Below, one piece after another: positions 1 through 8,814 of a stretch of DNA of 64,000 bases. The notes under the pieces are model-generated. The model saw nothing but the letters and a program-made list of their open reading frames with translations, was not told where the DNA came from and did not search any database. The position numbers and the translations under genes are program-made. Source of the stretch: Boseongicola sp. (GTDB lineage Bacteria > Pseudomonadota > Alphaproteobacteria > Rhodobacterales > Rhodobacteraceae). Location of the stretch: assembly GCA_014075275.1 (NCBI GenBank), contig CP046179.1, positions 629,932-693,931 of the forward strand, given 5' to 3'. Numbering within the stretch: position 1 is the first letter of the stretch; every line of letters begins with the position of its first letter.

Positions 1-1116
1 GAGAACCCCGGACCGGTCGAAGAAAACTGGCGCGACGCCGTGTCTTCCATCGAGGAAATCTTAGAAGATGCTCGAAATGGCCGAATGTTTATTCTGGTCG
101 ACCACGAAGATCGCGAGAACGAAGGCGATCTAGTCATTCCCGCTCAGATGGCAACGCCAGAGGCGATCAACTTTATGGCCAAACATGGCCGGGGCCTGAT
201 TTGCCTGACCATGACAGGCGAGCGTTGCGACGCGCTTGGACTACCATTGATGGCGTCTCACAATTCGTCTCGCCACGAAACAGCCTTCACCATTTCGATT
301 GAAGCCCGCGAGGGCGTCACCACAGGCATCTCTGCTCATGACCGAGCCCGCACAGTGGCCGTTGCCATCGATGGCGGAAAATCGGCATCGGATATCGCGA
401 CCCCGGGCCACATCTTCCCGCTGCGCGCGCGTGATGGCGGTGTCCTGGTTCGGGCCGGACATACAGAAGCTGCGGTAGACGTTGCAAGGCTTGCTGGTCT
501 CAATGCCTCGGGCGTCATATGCGAAATTATGAACGAAGATGGCAGCATGAGCCGTTTGCCCGACCTTGTGTCTTTTGCCCAGCTTCACAATCTGAAGATC
601 GGGACCATCAGTGACTTGATCGCCTACCGTCGACGCCACGACAATCTTGTTGCGGTTACCAAAGAAGAGACCGTCAAATCTGAGTTCGGTGGCGACTGGA
701 AGATGCAAATCTTCACCGATACCGCCCACGGTGACGAACATATCGTTCTGACGACAGGCGACATTTCCGGCGATGAACCCTGTCTGGTGCGCATGCATGC
801 GTTGGACCCGATGCTGGACATTGTTGGCTTGGGCCCCCGTGGTCGTGCGGCTGAATTCGGTGATGCGATGAAACTGATCAGCGAAGAGGGACGCGGTGTT
901 TTAGTCCTCTTACGTGATACAACGATGAAGTTGGTGACAGGCGACGCGGTATCCCCGCAAACACTTCGGCAATATGGCCTGGGCGCGCAAATTTTATCGT
1001 CTCTGGGACTGGCCCAGTTGATCCTTCTAACTAACTCTCCGCAACCCAAAGTCGTTGGTTTGGACGCCTATGGATTGGAGATTGTCGGCACCCGTAAGAT
1101 TTCGGAGATCGGATAA
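1..1116 (+). CDS. ribB: 3,4-dihydroxy-2-butanone 4-phosphate synthase with a GTP cyclohydrolase II-like C-terminal domain (5' end outside window)
   Basis: Makes the four-carbon precursor of riboflavin from ribulose 5-phosphate in the cytoplasm. The reading frame is already open at base 1 and the first possible start inside the window, GTG at 40, lies within conserved sequence, so the true start is probably upstream. The DHBP synthase domain fills about the first 200 residues, with the acidic metal-binding stretch DHEDRENEGD and the RAGHTEA motif. The remaining ~150 residues have the GTP cyclohydrolase II fold pattern, but the zinc-binding cysteines of active RibA (the ECLTGD...RCDCG segment) are replaced by HALDPMLDIVGLGPRG. 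That half is therefore probably not a cyclohydrolase. The stop overlaps the ribH start (TAATG), indicating an operon. Confidence 0.93.
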   Translation, partial: ENPGPVEENWRDAVSSIEEILEDARNGRMFILVDHEDRENEGDLVIPAQMATPEAINFMAKHGRGLICLTMTGERCDALGLPLMASHNSSRHETAFTISIEAREGVTTGISAHDRARTVAVAIDGGKSASDIATPGHIFPLRARDGGVLVRAGHTEAAVDVARLAGLNASGVICEIMNEDGSMSRLPDLVSFAQLHNLKIGTISDLIAYRRRHDNLVAVTKEETVKSEFGGDWKMQIFTDTAHGDEHIVLTTGDISGDEPCLVRMHALDPMLDIVGLGPRGRAAEFGDAMKLISEEGRGVLVLLRDTTMKLVTGDAVSPQTLRQYGLGAQILSSLGLAQLILLTNSPQPKVVGLDAYGLEIVGTRKISEIG

Positions 1117-1658
1117 TGGCTGGCCATTCCGACAACGATCTAGGCCTGCCGAACTTTACCCAACCGGTAAAGATCATGATCGTTATTGCGCCCTATTACA
1201 CAAAAATATCCGAGGCCCAATTGGCGTCGGCAAGGGGCGTAATTGAAAGCGTAGGCGCCACCCACGAGACCATCGAAGTGCCCGGTTCTCTGGAAATTCC
1301 AGCTGCAATTAATCTGGCCCATCGTTTGTCCAACTATGATGGATTTGTTGCGCTGGGTTGCGTGATACGTGGGCGAACCAGTCACTATGACGTGGTCGTC
1401 AACGAAAGTGCCCGGGGCCTGACCCTGCTGGGTTTGCAGGGGCTGGCGATAGGCAACGGGATAATCACCGTCGAGAATATGGAGCAAGCCGAGGAACGTG
1501 CTGACGCAAACCGACTGGATACAGCTGGCGGAGCTGCGGGCGCAGCCTTGCATCTGGTCGCACTGGCCCGTCGTTTTGGCGGCACCAAAAAGTCAGTTGG
1601 GTTTACCCCCGGCGACATTCAGATTGCAGGCGACATGGGCGGCTCGAACCAGGCATGA
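1116..1658 (+). CDS. ribH: 6,7-dimethyl-8-ribityllumazine synthase
   Basis: Condenses the RibB product with the ribitylaminouracil intermediate to give lumazine, the penultimate riboflavin step. The family landmarks are all present: VPGSLEIPAA, the G(C)VIRGxTSHYD loop that binds phosphate and substrate, and the AEERAD segment with a C-terminal helical region. At 180 residues it is slightly longer than the usual ~155, with a 20-residue N-terminal extension and a short C-terminal tail. The start ATG overlaps the ribB stop by one base, and the stop overlaps the nusB start by four bases (ATGA), so the three genes are translationally coupled. Confidence 0.96.
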   Translation: MAGHSDNDLGLPNFTQPVKIMIVIAPYYTKISEAQLASARGVIESVGATHETIEVPGSLEIPAAINLAHRLSNYDGFVALGCVIRGRTSHYDVVVNESARGLTLLGLQGLAIGNGIITVENMEQAEERADANRLDTAGGAAGAALHLVALARRFGGTKKSVGFTPGDIQIAGDMGGSNQA

Positions 1659-2113
1659 GCAACAACAAACGGCAGATGAAGTCAGCGGCGCGGCTTTATG
1701 CGGTGCAGGCGCTTTTTCAGATGGAAGCCTCTGGTCAAACCGTCGAAGCGGTGCAATCGGAATTTGAAGATCATCGCTTCGGCGCTGAATATGACGGCGA
1801 CTCGATGGCCGAGGGAGACGTGAACTTGTTCCGTCAGCTGATAGACGGAGCTGTCAATTGGCAGGCAAAGATCGACCAGATGACGGATCGTGCGTTGGTG
1901 GCCAAGTGGCCGATCAACCGTATTGATCCAACCATCCGTGCCTTGTTTCGTGCTGCCGGGTCCGAGTTTCTTGAAGGCAACGCCCCCCCAAAAGTCGTGA
2001 TCACCGAATTTGTCGATGTGGCCAAGGCGTTCTTTCCAGATGGACGCGAACCGAAATTCGTCAACGGTGTTCTCGATCACATGGCGCGTGAAGCCAAGCC
2101 CGAAGCGTTCTAA
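1655..2113 (+). CDS. nusB: Transcription antitermination factor NusB
   Basis: NusB binds boxA RNA with ribosomal protein S10 and supports rRNA antitermination. The 152-residue all-helical protein begins with the typical SAARLYAVQALFQME segment and contains LxRAAGSEFLEGNAPPKVVITEFVDVAKAF and the C-terminal FVNGVLDHMAREA helix, all conserved in the family. The length is normal. It is the last gene of the ribB-ribH-nusB operon, an arrangement common in Rhodobacteraceae, and it converges on sdaA with 66 bp between the stops. Confidence 0.96.
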   Translation: MSNNKRQMKSAARLYAVQALFQMEASGQTVEAVQSEFEDHRFGAEYDGDSMAEGDVNLFRQLIDGAVNWQAKIDQMTDRALVAKWPINRIDPTIRALFRAAGSEFLEGNAPPKVVITEFVDVAKAFFPDGREPKFVNGVLDHMAREAKPEAF

Positions 2114-2179
2114 AAGCAATGTGAAGTGCTAATCCGTTCGCTTCCGAAGCCTATTTGAAAATAAGAAGACTGCAGCGGA

Positions 2180-3553
2180 TCAGCAGTTCGGAACATTCAC
2201 AGCCAGACCACCTAGCGCGGTTTCCTTGTATTTTTCGCTCATGTCTTCACCGGTCTGGCGCATGGTTTCGATTGCGGCATCCAAGGGCACGAAGTGCTGT
2301 CCATCGCCGCGCAGCGCCAGTGACGCTGCCGAGACAGCCTTGATTGCGCCAAGGCCATTGCGCTCAATGCAAGGCACCTGCACCAATCCCCTTACGGGGT
2401 CGCATGTCATACCAAGATGATGTTCCAAGGCGATTTCGGCAGCATTCTCGATTTGCTCTGGCGTGCCGCCCAGAACGGCGGCCAAGCCTGCTGCGGCCAT
2501 GGCAGACGCCGAGCCGACCTCGGCCTGACATCCGCATTCTGCGCCGGATATCGAAGCGTTGAATTTGACCAGCCCGCCAATGGCGGCAGCGGTCAAAAGA
2601 AATTCGCCAACGCGCGATTCCGTTGCGCCGGGAACATGATCCAGCCAATAACGGATTGTAGCTGGTATTACGCCCGCCGCGCCATTTGTTGGGGCGGTTA
2701 CAACCTGACTTCCGGCTGCATTCTGCTCGTTGACTGCCATCGCATAGACACTGATCCAATCGTTAATGGTGTGTGGCGCCGTCAGATTTTGGCCGCGTTC
2801 AGCATCCAACGAACGCTTAATAGCAGCAGCCCGCCGACGGACGCTCAGGCCACCGGGCAGAATGCCGTCGGTGATTAGTCCTCCATCCATACATTCGCGC
2901 ATGACCTGCCAGATACGGCGCATGCCGTCGTCCAGGACCGTGGCGCCTTGGCGTGACAACTCGTTCTCACGTTTCAGGGCAGCAATGGATTTTCCATTTG
3001 CTGCGCACATTGCCAGCATCTCTTTTGCGGATTTGAAGGGGTAGGGGACGGGTGGACCGTCATCGGTATCTTTGCCCGCTGCCAGTTCTGCCTCGCTCAA
3101 GATAAAACCGCCACCGATCGAGAAATATGATTCTTGGCGGATGACATCGCCCTGCGCATCGGTCGCCATCAAAATCAGGCCATTGGCATGGCCCTCCAAC
3201 GGCGGCCCATAATCAAATATAAGATCTTTTGTCGGGTCGAAGGTCAGCTCGCCTAACCCATCCGGCGATACAGTTTTGGTATCGTGAATGGACTTGAATG
3301 CTATTTCAGCTTTGGCGGCGTCGTAGTCATCTGGGCGAAACCCAGCCAGGCCAAGAATGACGGCACGGTCGGTCGCATGGCCGACACCAGTGAAGGCAAG
3401 GGAACCGTGCAACGAAGCGCGAAGACCCGAGACCGCAAACGGCGATGCCCTGAGGTCGTCCAGAAACCGCGCAGCGGCCACCATCGGGCCCATCGTATGG
3501 GACGACGAAGGTCCGATGCCGACCTTGAACATATCGAAGACAGAAAGAAACAT
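2180..3553 (-). CDS. sdaA: L-serine ammonia-lyase (iron-sulfur dependent serine dehydratase)
   Basis: Deaminates L-serine to pyruvate using a [4Fe-4S] cluster. The start ATG at 3553 (MFLSVFDMFKVGIGPSSSHT) follows AAGGAC at a proper distance, giving 457 residues, the usual single-chain length; the frame stays open further upstream but that part has no family resemblance. The N-terminal beta domain has the substrate-loop motif GPSSSHTMGP. The alpha domain has cluster cysteines in GAECGCQAE, MTCDPV and VPCIERN. The chain ends in NVPNC. In the Legionella enzyme a C-terminal Cys is the fourth, displaceable iron ligand ('tail in mouth'), and the same is likely here. Confidence 0.96.
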   Translation of the reverse strand: MFLSVFDMFKVGIGPSSSHTMGPMVAAARFLDDLRASPFAVSGLRASLHGSLAFTGVGHATDRAVILGLAGFRPDDYDAAKAEIAFKSIHDTKTVSPDGLGELTFDPTKDLIFDYGPPLEGHANGLILMATDAQGDVIRQESYFSIGGGFILSEAELAAGKDTDDGPPVPYPFKSAKEMLAMCAANGKSIAALKRENELSRQGATVLDDGMRRIWQVMRECMDGGLITDGILPGGLSVRRRAAAIKRSLDAERGQNLTAPHTINDWISVYAMAVNEQNAAGSQVVTAPTNGAAGVIPATIRYWLDHVPGATESRVGEFLLTAAAIGGLVKFNASISGAECGCQAEVGSASAMAAAGLAAVLGGTPEQIENAAEIALEHHLGMTCDPVRGLVQVPCIERNGLGAIKAVSAASLALRGDGQHFVPLDAAIETMRQTGEDMSEKYKETALGGLAVNVPNC

Positions 3554-3707
3554 GGACCGGTCCTTGTTTGCCCCACCAATACGCTGAGCAGGCGTTGCAG
3601 ATTGGTTCACAGCGGCATCTTGGTGCATAAAATCGTCAATGATCCATAGCCAGCCGCAATGCTGCCCCCTATAGACAAATCGAGTTTGTAGGAAGAGGAA
3701 ACAACCA

Positions 3708-3959
3708 ATGTCGATGCTGGAAGATATTGCCGATGGTTTGGCTAAGCGCGCAATCGATTTGATTGCTAAAACTGGCGATGAAAAAATTGAAGCCCGCATT
3801 GCCGACGAGATCGGTTCATCGTCACCGACTTTGCAAGAGACGTTTTCCACAGCGATGCGCATCCGGAAAGCCGAGGCACGCGCCCTGGTTCTCTTGGCTA
3901 AGTATGATGCAGGCGATAGCATTCCCCTGCCTGCGATTTCGTCCCAACCTCAGGACTGA
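3708..3959 (+). CDS. Small conserved-looking protein of unknown function
   Basis: An 83-residue, mostly helical protein starting at ATG 3708 after a GAGGAAAC ribosome-binding sequence. It is hydrophilic and has no signal peptide, membrane segment or cysteine. The middle is rich in charged residues (DEKIEARIADEIG, MRIRKAEARALVLLAKYDAG). I do not recognise a named family. It is transcribed divergently from sdaA, with 154 bp between the starts, and converges on the DUF2065 gene with 9 bp between stops. The good ribosome-binding site and coding-like composition suggest a real gene. Confidence 0.7.
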   Translation: MSMLEDIADGLAKRAIDLIAKTGDEKIEARIADEIGSSSPTLQETFSTAMRIRKAEARALVLLAKYDAGDSIPLPAISSQPQD

Positions 3960-3968
3960 TGGCTTCAG

Positions 3969-4157
3969 CTAAAATGATTTAGCCAGCCAGACCAGAAAAA
4001 CGCCAAGGGCGACACAGCCCAGACCAAGTGCACGCCGTGTTTCAAGCGGCATCTCGGCGATGATTTTGACAAGTTCTTCCAAACGCGAAGGGGCCAGTGC
4101 GAACACCAGCCCCTCGATGACCAGGACTAATCCCAGTCCCAGTAGAATGATACTCAT
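3969..4157 (-). CDS. DUF2065 family small membrane protein
   Basis: A 62-residue protein with an N-terminal hydrophobic segment (SIILLGLGLVLVIEGLVFALAPSRL), a short polar loop (EELVKIIAEMPLETRRALG) and a second membrane helix (LGCVALGVFLVWLAKSF). This is the two-helix DUF2065 (YjeT-like) pattern; its function is unknown. Its ATG at 4157 overlaps the hflC stop by one base (TGATG), and DUF2065 genes often follow hflKC, so it probably belongs with that membrane protease regulator. Confidence 0.88.
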   Translation of the reverse strand: MSIILLGLGLVLVIEGLVFALAPSRLEELVKIIAEMPLETRRALGLGCVALGVFLVWLAKSF

Positions 4158-5032
4158 CAATCCAGACCGTCGCCTTTGAGGAACTCAAAGAACTCGCTGT
4201 CAGGAGTAATGACCATCGTGGAATTACTGCCTTTCAGGGCATTCTCGTAAGCTGCCATGGAGCGGTAGAACTCAAAGAATTCAGGGTCTGCGCCGAACGC
4301 CTGTGCGAAGATATTGTTCCGCTCTGCGTCCGCTTCACCGCGCGTGATATCGGCTTCGCGTCGTGCTTCCGAGACAAGCTCGACAACAGTTCTGTCTGCT
4401 TGTGCCCGAACACGTTGTGCCGCTTCTGCACCACGTGCGCGTTCGTCTGTGGCCTCGCGTTCACGCTCTGAGCGCATCTGATTGAACGTTTCTGCCAGGT
4501 TTTGCTCGGGCAGGTTTGTTTGCTTCAGGCGCACGTCAACAACGTCGAGACCAAGGGCCGAGGCGCTGGCATCTGCGCGGATGCGAATGCGGTTCATCAG
4601 TTCGGCACGTTCGGACGACAGGATTGTGTTGGATTCAACACCTTCCTCACCCAAAACCGCACGAATGTTTGTACGCAGAATGTCGTTTAGGCGGTCTTCG
4701 GCTGTTCGAATACCACCGGGGCCAACCGCTTGGCGAAACTGGACAACGTCCGCGATGCGATATCGCGCGAAGGCGTCAACCACCAACCGGCGATCATCCG
4801 ATGGCGTGATCTCAATGACCGCAGTGTCCAAAGACAGAATGCGGTCGTCGTAGCGTACAACCTCTTGGATATAAGGGACTTTAAAAGCAAGACCGGGATC
4901 TTCTTTAACCGATCTGATTTGCCCGAATTGAAGGACCAGAGCTTTTTCACGTTCGTCCACGATGAAAACGGATGAGAGCAATGTGAAGATGCCCAAAACC
5001 GCAGCGATGAGTACAAATGTTCCTGCGCGCAT
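4157..5032 (-). CDS. hflC: HflC, subunit of the FtsH-modulating HflKC complex
   Basis: An SPFH/prohibitin-family protein of 291 residues. It has one N-terminal membrane anchor (TFVLIAAVLGIFTLLSSVFIV), then the SPFH domain with VDEREKALVLQFGQI at its start, and a long alanine/glutamate-rich coiled coil around residues 170-245 (SEREREATDERARGAEAAQRVRAQ). HflC pairs with HflK in the inner membrane around the FtsH protease. It starts 1 bp after the hflK stop and overlaps the DUF2065 gene, so hflK-hflC-DUF2065 is one transcription unit. Confidence 0.96.
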   Translation of the reverse strand: MRAGTFVLIAAVLGIFTLLSSVFIVDEREKALVLQFGQIRSVKEDPGLAFKVPYIQEVVRYDDRILSLDTAVIEITPSDDRRLVVDAFARYRIADVVQFRQAVGPGGIRTAEDRLNDILRTNIRAVLGEEGVESNTILSSERAELMNRIRIRADASASALGLDVVDVRLKQTNLPEQNLAETFNQMRSEREREATDERARGAEAAQRVRAQADRTVVELVSEARREADITRGEADAERNNIFAQAFGADPEFFEFYRSMAAYENALKGSNSTMVITPDSEFFEFLKGDGLD

Positions 5033-5033
5033 A

Positions 5034-6191
5034 TCAGTTGTCTCCCGTCTGGCGTCGGCCTAATTCGTTTAACGGTAGGTAAGGCACAACGCCCTGGCCG
5101 TTTGCACCGCCAGTGCTTTCATCAAGAATGATCTTGTCGACGTCTCCCAACACTTTCTCGAGCGTTTCAATATAGAGACGCTTTCGGGTGACTTCGGGGG
5201 CCAGAAGGTATTCGTTCAGAACCGCCGAAAAGCGGCTTGCTTCACCTTCAGCTTCGTTCACGACTTGCGCCCGATAGGCTTCTGCTTGTTCCAATATTTG
5301 CGCAGCTTCACCGCGCGCTTCAGCTTGCACTCGGTTGGCATAACCATCCGCTTCTCGCTGAAGACGCAAACGTTCCTGTTCAGCAGCCTGAACGTCGCGG
5401 AAAGCGTCGATAACTTCGCGCGGCGGGTCCGACTTATCGAGCGTTACACGCACGATATTGATGCCGGATTCATAGCTGTCGAGGATCGATTGGATCAATT
5501 CTTCGGCGCGCTGAGCAACCGCTCCACGTTCACGGTTCAAAAGAGGTGCCAACTCGCTGCCGGCCACAATTTCTCGCATGGCTGATTCTGACACAGCCTG
5601 CACCGTCTGGCGGCCATCACGTAGATTAAACAGGAATTTAGCTGGGTCGTTGATATTCCAAACGACCTGGAAGTCCATGTCGACGATGCTTTCGTCCGTC
5701 GTCAGCATAAGCCCGTCGCCGCCAGCCGCGCCTGAACGCCCAACCCCGATGTCTTCGGATTGTTCGCGCGTTACAGGCAGAATTTCGTATGTCATCACGG
5801 GCCAAGGCGCAAAATTCAGTCCCGATTCACCTATCGAACTAAATTCGCCAAGGAACAACTCAACTGATTGTTCTTCCGGTCGAACCGTATAGAGCGACGT
5901 GTAGGTCCAAAGCCCGACGGCTGCCAATAGGCCAATAACAATTGAGCCTCGGGTAAGTTTGGGGCCTTCGCCACCGCCTCCACCGCTGCCGTTAGGGCGA
6001 TTGTTGCCGCCACGGCCTCCCATCAGGACGCGAAGCTGCTCCTGACCTTTTTTCATGATTTCGTCGATCTCGGGGATCTGCGGTCCGTCTTGTCCGGTCG
6101 GGCGTCCAGGGCGACGGTCGTCGTCGTCGCCTCCGTCCGATCCACCACCGCGACCGCCGCCGCCCCAGGGTCCGCCATTGTTATTGGCCAT
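5034..6191 (-). CDS. hflK: HflK, subunit of the FtsH-modulating HflKC complex
   Basis: The SPFH-domain partner of HflC. ATG at 6191 (MANNNGGPWGGGG) is preferred to an in-frame start 30 bp upstream because HflK proteins begin with exactly this glycine/aspartate-rich tail. About 95 low-complexity residues (GGGGRGGGSDGGDDDDRRPGRP) precede one membrane helix (GSIVIGLLAAVGLWTYTSLYTV). The SPFH domain and a coiled coil (QEQERLRLQREADGYANRVQAEARGEAAQILEQAEAYRA) follow. The product is 385 residues, a normal length. Confidence 0.95.
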   Translation of the reverse strand: MANNNGGPWGGGGRGGGSDGGDDDDRRPGRPTGQDGPQIPEIDEIMKKGQEQLRVLMGGRGGNNRPNGSGGGGGEGPKLTRGSIVIGLLAAVGLWTYTSLYTVRPEEQSVELFLGEFSSIGESGLNFAPWPVMTYEILPVTREQSEDIGVGRSGAAGGDGLMLTTDESIVDMDFQVVWNINDPAKFLFNLRDGRQTVQAVSESAMREIVAGSELAPLLNRERGAVAQRAEELIQSILDSYESGINIVRVTLDKSDPPREVIDAFRDVQAAEQERLRLQREADGYANRVQAEARGEAAQILEQAEAYRAQVVNEAEGEASRFSAVLNEYLLAPEVTRKRLYIETLEKVLGDVDKIILDESTGGANGQGVVPYLPLNELGRRQTGDN

Positions 6192-6260
6192 GTAAGGTTC
6201 TTTCCCTCTAGGTCTGGTCAAATTCGGTTGATAGCTAATTGTAGCCTATAGCGCCTAATT

Positions 6261-7679
6261 TCAAGCGCTTCTAACGGGGTTTTGCATTGTTACCAACTCT
6301 TCCGAGATTGTTGGGTGCACTGCGACCGTCCGATCGAAATCGTCTTTCGTCAGTCCAGCCTTAACAGCAATGCCAATCATTTGGATCAATTCACCTGCGC
6401 CATCGGCAACAATCTGGCAACCAAGCACCTTCTGAGTGGCTTGGCTGACGATAAGTTTCATTAGCACACGATCAGGCTTTCCGGCAAAGGCAGATCGCAT
6501 TGGCCGAAACGACGTGCAGTATACATCAATAGCCTCGTTTTCGCGCGCCTGTTCTTCGGTGAGCCCCACTGTGCCAAGCTCTGGCTGGGTGAATACAGCC
6601 GAGGCAACAAGCTGGTGATCCGGTTTGGTCGGGTTATTTTTGAAGACAGTTTCGGTGAAAGCCATGCCTTCGCGAATGGCGACAGGCGTAAGCTGAATGC
6701 GGTCAGTCACGTCGCCAATCGCATAAATGTTGTCAACGGCAGTCTTACTGAAGTCATCCACTTCGATGGCACCGCGACGATTGATTTTGACACCTATTTC
6801 TTCCAGCCCAAGGCTGTGCGAGTTTGGTGCGCGACCTGTCGCGAACATGACGTGATCGAAAGTACACACGTCCCCGTTAGTGGCCTTAACCCAAATCGGT
6901 TTGCCTGTTGCATCGTCTGCTGCAACAGGGGTTGGTCCGTCGGCGATCCCGTCTTCAGGGGCATCATCAGCGCAGCGCATTTCGACAATGTTTGTGCCCA
7001 AATGCAGATTGACACCTTTTTCGTGCATCATCTCGGCAACCAGTCCGCGAGCTTCGTCATCAAATCCACGCAAGATCTGAGCGCCCCGGTAATACTGCGT
7101 AACTTCAACGCCGAGCCCATTGAGGATGCAGGCAAATTCGCAAGCGATATATCCACCACCGATGATCAAGATCGACTTTGGCAATGTTTCCAGTTGGAAG
7201 ATGTCGTCCGACACCAGCCCAAGATGTGCATTGGTTTGATCCGGTCGTATTGGATGCCCGCCCGTCGCGACAAGAATATGCTTCGCAGTTATACTTTTCC
7301 CGTTCGAAAGTTGAACTGTATGTGTATCAGAAAGAGTTGCGCGTGCGTCGTGGATTTCGACGTTCGAGTTATCTAGCAAGTTGCGATAAATATTCTCTAA
7401 CCGATCAAGCTCGACATTCAATTTGCTGCTAAATGCAGACCAATCAAATTCGCCAACATCCGCCGACCAGCCATAGTTGCGGGCCAAGTCGGAGTTGCCG
7501 CTGAATTCAGAAGCGAAAACCATTAGCTTTTTTGGTACGCATCCGCGAATAACACAGGTGCCGCCCATACGACTGTCTTCAGCGATTGCGACTTTCGCTC
7601 CGGTCGCAGCCGCAGTTCGCGCCGCGCGAACGCCACCCGATCCGCCGCCAATTACAAACAGATCAACATCATAGCTCAT
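6261..7679 (-). CDS. gor: Glutathione-disulfide reductase
   Basis: NADPH-dependent flavoenzyme that keeps glutathione reduced in the cytoplasm. It has the N-terminal FAD-binding GGGSGGVRAA, the redox-active disulfide CVIRGC near residues 43-48, a second Rossmann motif GGGYIACEFA for NADPH, ATGRAPN, and the C-terminal interface motif HPTISEE with the catalytic His-Pro. A short acidic insertion (CADDAPEDGIADGPTPVAADD) lies in the NADPH domain. ATG 7679 overlaps the rpiA stop (TGATG); a TTG one codon earlier is less likely. It is co-transcribed with rpiA, linking pentose-phosphate NADPH supply with its consumer. Confidence 0.95.
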   Translation of the reverse strand: MSYDVDLFVIGGGSGGVRAARTAAATGAKVAIAEDSRMGGTCVIRGCVPKKLMVFASEFSGNSDLARNYGWSADVGEFDWSAFSSKLNVELDRLENIYRNLLDNSNVEIHDARATLSDTHTVQLSNGKSITAKHILVATGGHPIRPDQTNAHLGLVSDDIFQLETLPKSILIIGGGYIACEFACILNGLGVEVTQYYRGAQILRGFDDEARGLVAEMMHEKGVNLHLGTNIVEMRCADDAPEDGIADGPTPVAADDATGKPIWVKATNGDVCTFDHVMFATGRAPNSHSLGLEEIGVKINRRGAIEVDDFSKTAVDNIYAIGDVTDRIQLTPVAIREGMAFTETVFKNNPTKPDHQLVASAVFTQPELGTVGLTEEQARENEAIDVYCTSFRPMRSAFAGKPDRVLMKLIVSQATQKVLGCQIVADGAGELIQMIGIAVKAGLTKDDFDRTVAVHPTISEELVTMQNPVRSA

Positions 7680-8470
7680 CAAGTATCTTCCGTTTCACGA
7701 AACAGGTTTTTGACAGGCGACGGCTGAAAATGTGTCGTATCGACTTGGCCCGAATTGATATCTCGGGTTTCAACCTTGCCATCGCCATAACCGGTGACAA
7801 TCACGTCGCAGATATCAATGAAAAGCCCGTTTTCAACCACGCCGGGAATCTGATTAAGGATCAGAGCTAATTGTCTGGCATTCCCAATGCGCTCCACGTG
7901 AAGATCCAAAATATGATTGCCTTCGTCGGTGACAAACATTTCTTCACCATCCATGCGCGGAGAGGTCTTGTTTCCCATGACATCAAGGCCTTGCAGCATC
8001 TCTTCGATTAGCATTTGGGTAGTTTGCATTCCAAAACCCAAAACTTCGATTGGAAGTGGAAAAGCCCCAAGCGTTTCAACTTTCTTAGTGCTGTCTGCGA
8101 TCACGATCATGCGATCAGAAGCAGTTGCAACGATTTTCTCCTGCAACAATGCTCCACCTCCACCTTTTATCAGGTTCAGATCGGTGTCGTATTCATCCGC
8201 TCCGTCGATAGTCAGGTCCAGCCAGCGTGCTTCGTTTAGCGACGTCACTTTGATACCAACTTCTTCCGCAAGTTTGGCGGTTCGAGATGAAGTGGCAACT
8301 GCGATGATATTCAATCCCTCGTCACGAACGCGGTCGCCCAGGCATTTTACCAGCCAAGCGGCCGTCGATCCGGTTCCAAGACCAATTTTCATACCATTCT
8401 CGACAAATCCGCTTGCGCGTTTGGCAGCAGCAAATTTGGCGGTTTCGATCGGAGAGAGTTCGTCAATCAT
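7679..8470 (-). CDS. rpiA: Ribose-5-phosphate isomerase A
   Basis: Interconverts ribose 5-phosphate and ribulose 5-phosphate. The start is ATG 8470 (MIDELSPIETAKFAAAKRA), giving 263 residues; the open frame further upstream does not resemble the family. Conserved motifs are GLGTGSTAAWLV (phosphate loop), TIDGADEYD with the catalytic aspartates, LIKGGGGALLQEKI, and the NHILDL region. It is the first gene of the rpiA-gor unit, with overlapping stop and start codons. Confidence 0.95.
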   Translation of the reverse strand: MIDELSPIETAKFAAAKRASGFVENGMKIGLGTGSTAAWLVKCLGDRVRDEGLNIIAVATSSRTAKLAEEVGIKVTSLNEARWLDLTIDGADEYDTDLNLIKGGGGALLQEKIVATASDRMIVIADSTKKVETLGAFPLPIEVLGFGMQTTQMLIEEMLQGLDVMGNKTSPRMDGEEMFVTDEGNHILDLHVERIGNARQLALILNQIPGVVENGLFIDICDVIVTGYGDGKVETRDINSGQVDTTHFQPSPVKNLFRETEDT

Positions 8471-8587
8471 GGGGCAGCTCCGCAATGTGGCACGGGGGTT
8501 ATATGCAGATTGAATCCCAAGGGCGAGGGGGAATACGCACTTTCCTTTTGCCAATACCAAAAGGCTTTGCTAGAGAGCGCGCGGATC

Positions 8588-8672
8588 GCGGGTGTGGCGA
8601 AATTGGTAGACGCACCAGATTTAGGTTCTGGCGCCGCAAGGCATGGGGGTTCAAGTCCCTCCACCCGCACCA
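8588..8672 (+). tRNA. tRNA-Leu (anticodon UAG)
   Basis: An 85-nt type II tRNA. The 7-bp acceptor stem pairs GCGGGTG with CACCCGC, followed by discriminator A and an encoded CCA. The anticodon stem CCAGA/TCTGG encloses the loop TTTAGGT, giving anticodon TAG, which reads CUA-type leucine codons. A long variable arm (GGCGCCGCAAGGCAT) and a TTCAAGT T-loop are present. It lies between divergent rpiA and the ABC exporter gene. Confidence 0.96.
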
Positions 8673-8814
8673 ATATTACTTGGCTTCCATGATGGCTGGT
8701 CCATCCCGCCACGAATGCGAAGCATCCCATCGAACAAACCGTCTGGAATAGTTGCGCGCACGCTCTTGTCGGCTGCTGGTGTGATCGCTATGTCGGTTGC
8801 GGACCCGGAGAACT

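Noticed and set aside
3554-3922. N-terminal extension of sdaA to 580 residues
   Set aside because: The extra 123 residues have no family similarity, overlap another gene, and ATG 3553 has a proper ribosome-binding site and gives normal length.
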